Source of the DNA: VGJW01 sp035286125 | GTDB lineage: Bacteria; Cyanobacteriota; Sericytochromatia; S15B-MN24; VGJW01 | DNA length: 45,105 bases | Direction: 5' to 3' | NCBI GenBank assembly: GCA_035286125.1 | Contig: JAYKIS010000056.1 | Location: forward strand, 1-45,105 | Part shown: positions 32,488 through 40,858 of the stretch, one piece after another | How the letters are laid out: each line of letters begins with the position of its first letter | How positions within the stretch are numbered: position 1 is the first letter of the stretch | Translations under genes and position numbers: made by a program | Notes under the pieces: model-generated | Told to the model about the DNA's origin: nothing | The model's input: the letters and a program-made list of their open reading frames with translations, nothing else | Databases searched by the model: none

Positions 32488-33927
32488 ATGCCAGATCCCG
32501 TGCAGCGTCCCGGCGGCTCTCGGCCCCTTCAGGGTTCAGCGCCGCTTGGCCGCGCCCTGCAAGGTCGGCCGACAGCCCCGCTGGACGGCCGGGCCATCCC
32601 GGGACGGGACAGCCTGAGCACCACGGGCCGCCTGTCCGAATCACGTTCCCTTGCAGAGGCGGTGGCCGCCGCGCGAGCCGCGAACCCCAGGGCGACCTTC
32701 GGGAACGACGTGGTGCAGGGCGCGCGGGCGCTGATCGAGGGAGGCTACAAGTACCCCCCCAACCTGACGACGCGCTACTACCACAGTCCCGGCCGTGTCG
32801 GCTGTTGCGCCGACTTCGTCGCCGACAGCTACCACCGCGCCGGATTTGCGTTGGGCAAGGACATGCAGGCCAAGGGCTACAATCCGCACTACTGCCCGTC
32901 GATGATCCAGTACTTCCGCAAGGAGCAGCAATTGGTGGACCGAGGGTCACCGGCACACGTCGGCGACGTGGTGTTCTTCGACTGGGACAAGGACGGCAAG
33001 TCCGACCACGTGGGCGTGGTCTCCAAGGTAGACGCGCAGGGCCGCCCGACGGAGATGCTCGAGAGCAACAAGTTCGGCCAGCCTGCCCATCGTACGGTCA
33101 TGAACCAGGGCCGCCTCGACAGCATCATGGCTTACGGCCGTCTGACGGGTGCGGGCGCTGACGACGGCGCGGCAGCGGACCTGCCGCCGGTCCAGAATCC
33201 CCTGGGTGGGGGCAGCAGCCTCGCTGCCGTCGGCCGGGAGGACGGCCCCGTGCCGTATCGCCCGTCCCGGGGGCGCAGCGGGGGCGTGGCCGATGTGCCT
33301 GCGGCCGGTCCACCCTCGGACCCGCCCGCCGCAAGGTCCTTTGCGGATCTGCTGGCCCTTCGGGAAGTGATCCGTCTGCTCGCCCGCGTGCACGGCATCG
33401 AGGAAGAGCAGGCCGCCGAGCTGCTGGGGGCGGCCCGGCAGGGCAAGGACCCCGTGGCGGCAGGGCGTCGCATGGGACTCGACGACGCTCGCCTGGATCG
33501 CCTGGCCAAGGACCTCCCCGACGCGCTCTCGCGTGCGACAGAGGCCATCGGGAACGATCGACTCCCCCTGCCTGGCGACGACGACGCCTGGGGCTTCGAT
33601 CGCGACGAGGCGACCACCATGCTCGAGCCCCATCGTGATGTGCTGGAAACCGTCGCCAAGGAGCACGGCATCGACGCGGCGGAGCTTGCCGCTGCCGCCT
33701 GGATGGATCAGGACGGCCTTGCCGCCGCCATCGCGGAGGGCCGGACGGCCGACCGCCTCACGGAGGCTGCCAAGGCCCTCGCGGGAGCCCGCGAGGGGGA
33801 AGGCACCGGAGAGCGGGTGCTCAAGGCCGTCGATCCCGAAGGCCGTCTGGCGCCGGACGAGCGCAAGGACCTGTTGCAGCTCTACAGCAACCGCCTCGCG
33901 GCCGCGCGTGCCTGGATCCGATCCTGA
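32488..33927 (+). CDS. NlpC/P60-like cysteine hydrolase with helical C-terminal region
   Basis: A 479-residue protein. After a Pro/Gly/Arg-rich N-terminus (~50 residues, no signal peptide), residues ~55-215 form a papain-like domain: GCCADFVADSYHRAG (likely catalytic Cys107), PAHVGDVVFFDWD, and KSDHVGVVSK (catalytic His174). A Pro-rich linker leads to a helical C-terminus with two similar Leu-rich units (LARVHGIEEEQAAELL; VAKEHGIDAAELAAAAW). Such enzymes cut cell-wall peptides, but without an export signal the target is uncertain. ATG 32488 is preceded by TATGAG six bases away. Confidence 0.72.
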   Translation: MPDPVQRPGGSRPLQGSAPLGRALQGRPTAPLDGRAIPGRDSLSTTGRLSESRSLAEAVAAARAANPRATFGNDVVQGARALIEGGYKYPPNLTTRYYHSPGRVGCCADFVADSYHRAGFALGKDMQAKGYNPHYCPSMIQYFRKEQQLVDRGSPAHVGDVVFFDWDKDGKSDHVGVVSKVDAQGRPTEMLESNKFGQPAHRTVMNQGRLDSIMAYGRLTGAGADDGAAADLPPVQNPLGGGSSLAAVGREDGPVPYRPSRGRSGGVADVPAAGPPSDPPAARSFADLLALREVIRLLARVHGIEEEQAAELLGAARQGKDPVAAGRRMGLDDARLDRLAKDLPDALSRATEAIGNDRLPLPGDDDAWGFDRDEATTMLEPHRDVLETVAKEHGIDAAELAAAAWMDQDGLAAAIAEGRTADRLTEAAKALAGAREGEGTGERVLKAVDPEGRLAPDERKDLLQLYSNRLAAARAWIRS

Positions 33928-33939
33928 GACCGGGGGCGT

Positions 33940-34401
33940 TCAGGGCAGTCGTTCCAGAGCCTCGCTGATCGCCATGTAGGATGTCGCCCCCAGGAACCGC
34001 GCTGCCGGCCGACCTTCGCGATCCAGCACCAGGAAGGTCGGCGTGACCCTCGCCCGGGCCGCCTCGAGCACCGCCACCGCGTCTGCGGACGTCGATGCGT
34101 CATCCAGGTACAGGACGCGGAAGGTGACCTCGCGTCCAAGCCTTGCCTCGAGCAGGTGCCAGACCGGCACCATCGCGATGCAGGCCGGTCAGGTGTGCGT
34201 CGCGACCTCGACCACGGCCGGGCGGCCCCTTGGCAGGTCCACGACCTCGCGCACGCCCGTCACCCCCTCCATGCCGGCAGACTCCCGGGGCCCGAGGAGT
34301 CGCCACAGCAGGTAGGCCAGTACGGCCCAACCCACCATATCCCAGACCCGAGCGAGGCGTGCACGCCACGCCACGCTCACGCCACGGACGTCACGCGCCA
34401 T
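33940..34401 (-). CDS. Membrane-anchored thioredoxin-like selenoprotein (in-frame TGA as Sec71)
   Basis: The frame from ATG 34401 to the stop at 33940 has one in-frame TGA (34191-34189). Read through as selenocysteine it gives a 153-residue protein: a membrane segment (~residues 19-37), PAVVEVATHT-U-PACIAMVPVW with Sec71 and Cys74 forming a UxxC redox motif, YLDDAS, and the cis-Pro block TPTFLVLDREGRPAARFLG. Fold continuity on both sides of the TGA is strong. A bacterial SECIS-like hairpin follows the TGA (separate entry). The ATG overlaps the ABC transporter stop by 11 nt, so expression is coupled to the tldD-tldE-ABC operon. It probably acts as a thiol reductase or oxidase at the membrane. 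A TGC-to-TGA error or mutation is the alternative. No Sec machinery gene is in the window. Confidence 0.82.
34155..34171 (-). promoter_or_regulatory. Bacterial SECIS-like hairpin
   Basis: On the minus strand GGTGCCGGTCTGGCACC forms a perfect 6-bp stem (GGTGCC/GGCACC) around the loop GGTCT. The loop starts 24 nt after the in-frame TGA, within the distance usual for bacterial SECIS elements, and GGUCU matches the apical loop of the Escherichia coli fdhF element bound by SelB. An alternative overlapping stem (GACCGGC/GCCGGTC) begins at the TGA itself and would compete with it. Confidence 0.75.
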
Positions 34402-36295
34402 GCAGCAAGGCCTCCTGGGATCCGTGGGCGGCCTCGCCGGCCTGCAGGGCCCACATCGTGGCGTAGCGCCCGCCTGCGGCAAGCAGCGCGGCATGGTCGC
34501 CCGACTCGGCAATCCGCCCCTGGTGCAGCACGAGGATATGGTCCGCGTGGCGAACCGTGGCCAGCCGATGGGCCACGACCAGGGTCATGGCCCGTCCCTT
34601 GCGGGCCTCGATCTGCTGCAGCATCGCCTCTTCCGTGGCACTGTCGACGCTGGCGGTCGCCTCATCGAGCACCAGCACCGCCGGATCGGCGAGCAGGGCG
34701 CGCGCAAGGCAGACCAGTTGCCGTTCGCCGGTGGACAGCGTATCGCCACGTTCGCCCAGTGGCAGCGCAAGGCCCTCGGGCCATCGCCGCGACGGGTCCT
34801 CGCCCAGGACCTGATGCAGGACCTCGAGCAGCATCGCGTCCGTAAGGTGCGTGCGCCCCATGCGCAGGTTCTCGGCCAACGTGCCGCGGAAAAGCAGCGG
34901 CTCCTGGAGGACCATGCCCAGATGCTGCCGCCAGGCCTCGGGCCTCCACGCCGTCAGCGGAGTTTCCCCGACGGACACCCGGCCGCGACCCGGATCGTGG
35001 AAACGGGCCACGAGACCCAGCAGGCTGCTCTTGCCGGCGCCCGTGGCCCCGACGATCCCCACGGTCTGGCCCGGCTCGATGGCGAACGACACGTCCTCGA
35101 GCACCCATGGCGCATCGGGCGCATAGGCGAAGGACACGCCCTCGAAACGCAGCCCTCCCGAACGTATGCCGGTGTCATCCGGCAAAACACCCGCCCACGG
35201 CTCCGCCACGACGGTGGGGTGTGTTTCGCGCAATTGCACCAGCCGCTCGGTCGAGGCAAAGGCCGCCAGCGTCGTGTTGTACTTCTCGGACAACTCGCCG
35301 AGCGGGTTGAAGAGTTGCTTGAGGTAGACGGTCAAGGCGTAGAGCGTGCCCAGGGCCATGCCCTGCTCGAGCACGGCGCGTCCACCGAACCAGAGGACGG
35401 CCGCAAGGGCAAGCTGGGTCGCAAGGTCGATGGCCGGACGCAGGACGCCCTGCACGTGGGTCAGGGTCCACGCCGTGCCGTAGAATGCCTCGGCTTCCTC
35501 GCGGAAGGCCTCCTGGGCCGCGTCCTCGCGACCGAAGGCCTGCAGCACGCGCACGCCCGACAGGTGCTCGGACAGGACGGCAACGAGCGCAGCCTGCCGC
35601 ACCCGCAAGCCACGCCACGACGCACGCAGCCAGCGTCGGAAGCCGAATGTCAGGCCTCCAATCACGGGTGCTGCCGCGAGGGCGACCCACGCCAGCCCCG
35701 CATCGAGGTGGAAAAGCGCCCAGATGGTCCCGGCAATGACGAACAGGTCCCGGAACAGGCCCACGAGCACGCTCGTGACGAGTTCGTTGATGTTCTCGGT
35801 GTCCGAGGTGACGCGCGAGACGAGCCGCCCTACCGGTTGGCGATCGAAGACGGCCATGTCCAGCCGCAGCAGATGGCCGAAGGTCTCCTCCCGGATGCGG
35901 CGGATGACGCGCTGGCCCGCGCCCTGGATGACCAGGCCCTGGGCATAGCGCAGGAGCGACTCCCCGACCAGCAGGCCGAGGTAGAGCAACGCCAGGCCGA
36001 TCAGGTCGCTAGGCCAGGCCAGCAGCGTCGGATCAAGGCCGAACGGAAGCTCCGGTGGTGGTGCGGTTGCGGCACCTGTCTCGCCCAGCGGGCCGTCGAT
36101 GGCCTGCTTGACGATCCAGGGCAACAGCACGGGCACGGCGCTGAGCGGGACGAGCATCAGCAGGCCCAGCAACAACCAGGCCGCGACGGGACGGGTCCAC
36201 GTCAGGACATACCGGAACAGCCTCGGGTCGAAGGCGCGCTCGTGGGCCTCCTCGACGATGCCGGCATGGCCCGCACCGTGGCCGTGCCCACTCAT
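34391..36295 (-). CDS. ABC exporter half-transporter, subunit B (canonical Walker B, variant signature)
   Basis: A 634-residue type IV ABC half-transporter with six membrane helices (about residues 30-320) and a C-terminal ATPase. Walker A is GATGAGKSS; the signature is LSTGERQ in place of LSGGQ, while Walker B VLVLDEATASVD keeps the catalytic Glu, followed by AHRLATVRHAD. ATG 36295 overlaps the preceding stop (ATGA). A His/Gly-rich N-terminus (SGHGHGAGH) may bind metal. The complementary defects in its partner indicate a heterodimer of the TM287/288 or LmrCD type with one degenerate ATP site. The substrate is unknown; a thiol compound or peptide would fit the neighbours. Confidence 0.88.
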   Translation of the reverse strand: MSGHGHGAGHAGIVEEAHERAFDPRLFRYVLTWTRPVAAWLLLGLLMLVPLSAVPVLLPWIVKQAIDGPLGETGAATAPPPELPFGLDPTLLAWPSDLIGLALLYLGLLVGESLLRYAQGLVIQGAGQRVIRRIREETFGHLLRLDMAVFDRQPVGRLVSRVTSDTENINELVTSVLVGLFRDLFVIAGTIWALFHLDAGLAWVALAAAPVIGGLTFGFRRWLRASWRGLRVRQAALVAVLSEHLSGVRVLQAFGREDAAQEAFREEAEAFYGTAWTLTHVQGVLRPAIDLATQLALAAVLWFGGRAVLEQGMALGTLYALTVYLKQLFNPLGELSEKYNTTLAAFASTERLVQLRETHPTVVAEPWAGVLPDDTGIRSGGLRFEGVSFAYAPDAPWVLEDVSFAIEPGQTVGIVGATGAGKSSLLGLVARFHDPGRGRVSVGETPLTAWRPEAWRQHLGMVLQEPLLFRGTLAENLRMGRTHLTDAMLLEVLHQVLGEDPSRRWPEGLALPLGERGDTLSTGERQLVCLARALLADPAVLVLDEATASVDSATEEAMLQQIEARKGRAMTLVVAHRLATVRHADHILVLHQGRIAESGDHAALLAAGGRYATMWALQAGEAAHGSQEALLHGA

Positions 36296-38082
36296 GCGCC
36301 CACCCCCGGGACGGGGCCGGCGAGGACCCGCTCCAACTGCTGCAGGTGCCACATCCGGGCATACAGGCCACCCTGCCCGACCAGGGCGTCATGGCTGCCA
36401 TCGCCGACGAGACGCCCCTCGTCCAGCACGAGGATGCGCGGAGCCGTCCGGACCACGCTCAGGCGGTGGGCGACAATCAAGGCCGACCGATCCCGACGGG
36501 CCTCTCCCAGAGTCGCCAGGACACGATGCTCGGTGGCCGCATCAACTGCCGAAAGTGCATCGTCCACCAGCAGGACCGGCGCCTCGCGAACCAGAGCCCG
36601 GGCCAGGCAGACGCGCTGTCGCTGGCCACCCGAGAGCGTGACGCCACGCTCGCCCACCACCGTGCGCTCGGCCTCCGGCCACAACGCCAGATCGGGACCC
36701 AAGCCCGCGCGAAGCAGGGCCGGCATGACTCCTGACGCGTCTTCCCCCATCGCGACGTTCTCGGCAATGGAACGGCCCAGCAGGAAACCGTTCTGGGGTA
36801 CCCACGCAAAGACGCGGCGAACCTCGTCTACGGCCATCTCGCCCAGATCGCGGCCATCGAGCAGCAGTGAGCCCGAGGGTGCATCCAGTTGGCGCAGCAG
36901 AAGGGCGACGAGCGTGCTCTTGCCCGCACCGGACCGACCGGTCACGCCCAGGACCTGGCCCGGTGCCAGCACGAAGGAGACGCCCTCCAGAGCCGGTCGG
37001 TGGGCGCCGGGATACCCGAAGGTCAAGTTCCGCACCTCGAGCGTCGGGGGGGCTACCAGCCACCAGCCTGGCTCGAGCCGGTGCATGGCGGGCGGCTCGG
37101 GGGTTTCCCGGAACAGTTCCTGCAGGCGCACAACGCTCGCCCGGGCGCGCTGGGCCATGTTGTAGGCCCAACTCATCGCCATCATCGGCCACGAGAGCAT
37201 CTGGATGAACCCGAGGAACGAGACCAGCTGCCCGACGGTCAAGGCGCCCGCCTCCACAAGCCGCCCGCCGTGAATCAGGACAAGGACGGTCGACGACCCC
37301 GACAACAGGGCGATCAGGGGATCGAAGGCGCCCTGCATGCGCACCATCTTCATGGTGGCGTCGGCGTGGTCCCGGCTGCGGGCCGCGAACTCATCGGTGG
37401 CCCCGGCCTCCCGGGCAAATCCCTTGACGACGCGAATGCCCGAGATCGTCGCCTGAGCCTGGTCGCTAAGGCGCCCGAAGGCCTCCTGCACGGCCCGGTG
37501 GATCCCGTGCATCCGCCGCCCCAACAGGAAGGAAACGAGGCCCAGCAAGGGCAAGGGCAGGACCGCCCAGAGCGTCAGGCCCGGATGGAGCCAGAGCATC
37601 GGCAGAAGGGCCGACAGCAGGTAGAACGGGGCATCCAGCCCTGCCATCACCCCTTCGCCGGCAATGGCGCGGACGGCCTGCAGGTCATTGGTGGCCAAGG
37701 CCATGACCTCGCCGGGGGGCCTGCGCCGCTGGGCCTCCGCCGGCAGGCGGATGACGTGGTCATGCAAGGCCACCCGGACATCGCGCTCGATGCGGCGCGA
37801 TGACCCGAAGACCCCCATGCGCCAGCCGTAGCGGCAGAGGGCCACGAACACGGCAAGGACCACCAGCATGCCCACGCTGCGCCCGAGCCCGGCCAGAGCC
37901 ATCGTGCCGTCCCTCAGGCCGTCGACGATGCCGCCGACCAGCAGGGGCACCGCAACCTGCCCCAGATCGCACGCCAACAGGCAGGAGGCCCCGACCACGT
38001 ACGCCCGACGCTCACGCCAGAGGAGCCCGCCCAGGATGCCCCACGGCGAACCTTCGCGAAAGGCCCCTGCGAGCGGTTTCAA
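36292..38082 (-). CDS. ABC exporter half-transporter, subunit A (Walker B Asp variant)
   Basis: A 596-residue half-transporter with six membrane helices and an ATPase. Walker A is GRSGAGKST and the signature LSGGQRQRV is canonical, but Walker B is VLLVDDALSAVD, with Asp where the catalytic Glu should be. This is the hallmark of the degenerate site of heterodimeric exporters, matching the variant signature of subunit B. The start is taken as TTG 38082, which overlaps the tldE stop (TTGA). The long open frame upstream of it is antisense to nothing useful and overlaps tldE, so it is not used. Confidence 0.85.
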   Translation of the reverse strand: MKPLAGAFREGSPWGILGGLLWRERRAYVVGASCLLACDLGQVAVPLLVGGIVDGLRDGTMALAGLGRSVGMLVVLAVFVALCRYGWRMGVFGSSRRIERDVRVALHDHVIRLPAEAQRRRPPGEVMALATNDLQAVRAIAGEGVMAGLDAPFYLLSALLPMLWLHPGLTLWAVLPLPLLGLVSFLLGRRMHGIHRAVQEAFGRLSDQAQATISGIRVVKGFAREAGATDEFAARSRDHADATMKMVRMQGAFDPLIALLSGSSTVLVLIHGGRLVEAGALTVGQLVSFLGFIQMLSWPMMAMSWAYNMAQRARASVVRLQELFRETPEPPAMHRLEPGWWLVAPPTLEVRNLTFGYPGAHRPALEGVSFVLAPGQVLGVTGRSGAGKSTLVALLLRQLDAPSGSLLLDGRDLGEMAVDEVRRVFAWVPQNGFLLGRSIAENVAMGEDASGVMPALLRAGLGPDLALWPEAERTVVGERGVTLSGGQRQRVCLARALVREAPVLLVDDALSAVDAATEHRVLATLGEARRDRSALIVAHRLSVVRTAPRILVLDEGRLVGDGSHDALVGQGGLYARMWHLQQLERVLAGPVPGVGA

Positions 38083-39422
38083 CCGGCCGTGACCTGAACG
38101 CCGTCCGCCAGGACCCAGGGCAGCAGGGCGGACCCGAAGATGTTCTGCCGGTCGGAGCTGACGGCCTCGACGGCCTGGAGCAGGTCGTACAGGTTGCCGG
38201 AGATCATGGTCTCCTCGACCGGGATGCGCTCGCCCGAGCCCACGAGGAAACCGCCCTTGACCACCCCCGAGAACTCGCCCGTGGCCATCTCGACCCGACC
38301 GGCAAAGCGCGGCACGACCAGAGCGCGGCCCGCCCGTGCCTCGAGGGCGGAGGCCGTCTCGTCTCCCCCGGCCATGTCGATGAGCCCCGGCATCAGGACC
38401 GGCGGCCCCTTGGCCCCGCCCCGGCCGTGTCCCGTCGATCCGCACCCGGCACGCCGAGCTTCGTAGGCATCGTAGAAAAAGCCCTCGAGGACGCCACTTC
38501 GGACAAGGGACAGGGGCTCGATCGCCTGCCCCTCTCGATCGAAAGGCGCGATGGCCATGCCGTCGAGCACGCGCCCCGGATCCCGCAAACTGACGCACGA
38601 GGCGGCGACCCGCTCCCCGAGACGCCCTTGCAGGGGACTGCGACCCTTGCGCAGGTTGTCGGCACCGAGCGCACCCAGCAGCGGATCGAGCAGGATCTCG
38701 CCCACGGCATCCGGCGTCAGGAGAACCCGCCCCCTGAAGGTCTCGCCCTTGCGCGCGCCCAGTGCCCAGAGAGCCTTTTCCGCGAAGCGATCCATCGCGG
38801 ACAGCAGGTCCTTCCGGACCGTCGCCAGGCGATTGCCTGAAGCCCCGTCGTAGTTGAAGGATCCGACCTCGGAACCGTCGATGGCCATGCCCATCACGAA
38901 ACCGGAAAGATCGCTGGTGACATGCGACGCCTCGATACCGGTGGACGTGGCAATGGCCACCGCGGCTTCCTCCGCGGAGACCCGGATGCCGTCGATGCTC
39001 AGGCGGGCATCACGGGCCTTGACCCGCTCGGCGAGGTTGCTGGCCAACTCGGCCATTTGCCCGAGGCCGAACGCGGACAGGTCGGGATCCCAATCCTCGC
39101 CCGTACGCGCCAGTGCGACCGGCTCGGGCAGATGGTGGTGGGCATCGGGTGGGGCAATGCGCGCCACGGCGAGTGCCTGACGCACGGCATCCTCGACACG
39201 TTCCGGCGCGTTGACCGTGACGAAACCGAAGGACTGGCCCGACAGGACCCGCACACCCACGGTCAGTTCCTCGTCCGCCCGGGCCAGGTTCAGGTCGTTC
39301 TTCTCGAAGGCGACCTCGCGGGTCCGCCGCGCGACAGCAAAGACCTCGACACCGTCGGCACCCGCCGCGCGTGCGGCTACCACCCCTGTCGCACAGACTT
39401 CGCGGACGAGTTCGCTGTTCAT
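38079..39422 (-). CDS. tldE: Metalloprotease subunit TldE/PmbA
   Basis: A 447-residue TldE/PmbA protein. Features are the helical start NSELVREV, VGVRVLSGQSFGFVTVN, FSGVVKGGFLVGSGERIPVEETMISGNLYDLL near the end (typical PmbA C-terminus), and a Gly-rich GCGSTGHGRGGAKG stretch. It lacks the HExxxH motif of TldD, as expected for the non-catalytic partner. The TldD/E heterodimer digests unfolded or modified peptides and trims RiPP leaders in several systems. ATG 39422 overlaps the tldD stop (ATGA). Confidence 0.93.
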   Translation of the reverse strand: MNSELVREVCATGVVAARAAGADGVEVFAVARRTREVAFEKNDLNLARADEELTVGVRVLSGQSFGFVTVNAPERVEDAVRQALAVARIAPPDAHHHLPEPVALARTGEDWDPDLSAFGLGQMAELASNLAERVKARDARLSIDGIRVSAEEAAVAIATSTGIEASHVTSDLSGFVMGMAIDGSEVGSFNYDGASGNRLATVRKDLLSAMDRFAEKALWALGARKGETFRGRVLLTPDAVGEILLDPLLGALGADNLRKGRSPLQGRLGERVAASCVSLRDPGRVLDGMAIAPFDREGQAIEPLSLVRSGVLEGFFYDAYEARRAGCGSTGHGRGGAKGPPVLMPGLIDMAGGDETASALEARAGRALVVPRFAGRVEMATGEFSGVVKGGFLVGSGERIPVEETMISGNLYDLLQAVEAVSSDRQNIFGSALLPWVLADGVQVTAG

Positions 39423-40810
39423 GCCCCCACCCCGCCGATCAGGACCTCGCACCGCACATACGGACCACCGGCATCCACCTTCATGGGCTGCCCCTTGCCG
39501 CAGTGGCCTGAACCCAGGTCCCAGCGGAAGGCCTTGGAAATGGCGTCCACGCTGGCCAGGACCTCGAAGGCCGACCCCGAGACCGTGGCACCCTTGAGCA
39601 CCTCGCCCAGCTTGCCCTTGCGAATGCGATGGGCCCGGGCCACGGCGAACATGAATTCGCCCGTTGCATCGGCCTGGCCATTCAGGGGGCCGTCCAGCAG
39701 GAAGCCGTCCTCAACCTCGGCAATCATCTCGTCAAGGTCCCGGTCACCAGGCTCGATGTAGGTGTTGCGCATGCGGATGAGGGGCTCGTCGGCGTACTCC
39801 CAGGCCCGGGCGTTGCCCGTGGGTGCCACACCGTAATGCATGGCCGACTCGCGGCTGTGCAGGTAGCTGGAGAGGATGCCCCGGTCGATGACCACGGTAC
39901 GACCAGCCACCACGCCCTCGTCATCGACGGCGATCGTGCCACCGGCCCCCCCCACGTGCTCCGACGCACCCGAATCGCACAACGTCACCAGATCACTGGC
40001 CACGCGCGTTCCGATTCGACCTGCGGCAACCGATCCCGACTGGACGAAGTCCGCCTCGACGGTGTGCCCAATGGCCTCATGCACCAGCAGGCCCACGATG
40101 CTGGGGGCCAGGATGACCTTGAACTTGCCACCCGGAGCCATCGAGGCCGTCGAGAGGTCGACGGCCCAGCGTGCCGCTTCGTCGGCCATCGAGGCACTGT
40201 CCCTGTGACGGAACAGGCAGTCCCATCCGCCCGTCGCGCCATAGCTCTCCGAATACGTGGCCCGCTCGGTCCCCTGGGCCACGACGGCATTGACGCGGAA
40301 CTCGGGCCGTACAAGCCGTATTTCGGCGCGTGCCCCATCCGAGGTCACGATGACCTTGTCCTCGAACAGCTCCTGATAGGTGGCACGGGCCGTCTCGATC
40401 CTCGTCGAACTTGCCCGGGCACGGGCCTCGGCATCGATGGCCACCTGGATCTTGGCTTCGAGAGGCTGGTCCTGCAGCTCGCGGACGCCCGGCTCCTCGA
40501 AGCGCCCCCGTGCCAGCTGCACGGCAGGCAGCTCCCCGAGGCGCTGGCTGCGGTATCTGGCGGATGCCCGTGCGGCCGCCACGGCCTGATCGACCGCCCG
40601 ACGGATGGCCGGTTCGCTCGTGTCGCTGGTGGCGGCAACACCCCACGTGCCGCCTTCGAGGACACGCACGCCGACCCCGGCACGCTCCTTGACCAGAGCG
40701 GCCTCCAGCCGCCCGCCCTCGACGTCGAAACGACGCGAGGTCTTGTGGTGGTAACGCAGTTCGATGAAGCCGCCGTGATCACCGGCGATCCGCTCGAGGG
40801 TGTCGCGCAT
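39419..40810 (-). CDS. tldD: Metalloprotease subunit TldD
   Basis: A 463-residue TldD with the zinc motif HEAIGH, followed by TVEADFVQSGSVAAGRIG, and with IEPGDRDLDEMIAEVEDGFLLDGPLNGQADATGEFMF and GKGQPM near the end, all typical of the family. ATG 40810 has GAGGAAGGG before it, and TATACT (40841-40836, minus strand) is a plausible -10. First gene of a five-gene overlapping operon ending in the selenoprotein. Known roles of TldD/E include microcin B17 maturation and degradation of CcdA. Confidence 0.94.
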   Translation of the reverse strand: MRDTLERIAGDHGGFIELRYHHKTSRRFDVEGGRLEAALVKERAGVGVRVLEGGTWGVAATSDTSEPAIRRAVDQAVAAARASARYRSQRLGELPAVQLARGRFEEPGVRELQDQPLEAKIQVAIDAEARARASSTRIETARATYQELFEDKVIVTSDGARAEIRLVRPEFRVNAVVAQGTERATYSESYGATGGWDCLFRHRDSASMADEAARWAVDLSTASMAPGGKFKVILAPSIVGLLVHEAIGHTVEADFVQSGSVAAGRIGTRVASDLVTLCDSGASEHVGGAGGTIAVDDEGVVAGRTVVIDRGILSSYLHSRESAMHYGVAPTGNARAWEYADEPLIRMRNTYIEPGDRDLDEMIAEVEDGFLLDGPLNGQADATGEFMFAVARAHRIRKGKLGEVLKGATVSGSAFEVLASVDAISKAFRWDLGSGHCGKGQPMKVDAGGPYVRCEVLIGGVGA

Positions 40811-40846
40811 GGACCCTTCCTCTTTTCCTGATGCCAGTATAAGGCC

Positions 40847-40852
40847 TAGAAT
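40847..40852 (+). promoter_or_regulatory. -10-like TAGAAT, leaderless-type, thioesterase gene
   Basis: TAGAAT ends six bases before ATG 40859. The divergent tldD promoter (TATACT, 40841-40836 on the minus strand) lies six bases away, so the two polymerase sites overlap. Confidence 0.6.
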
Positions 40853-40858
40853 CGGCCC

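Noticed and set aside
33940..34173. Stand-alone 77-residue gene starting MVPVWHLLEARL
   Set aside because: It is the in-frame downstream part of the thioredoxin-like selenoprotein; it lacks the redox motif and a ribosome site and makes no sense alone.
36292..38598. ABC transporter start upstream of 38082
   Set aside because: The extra ~170 residues overlap tldE and are Arg/Gly-rich out-of-frame translation; the homologous protein begins at about KPLAGAF.
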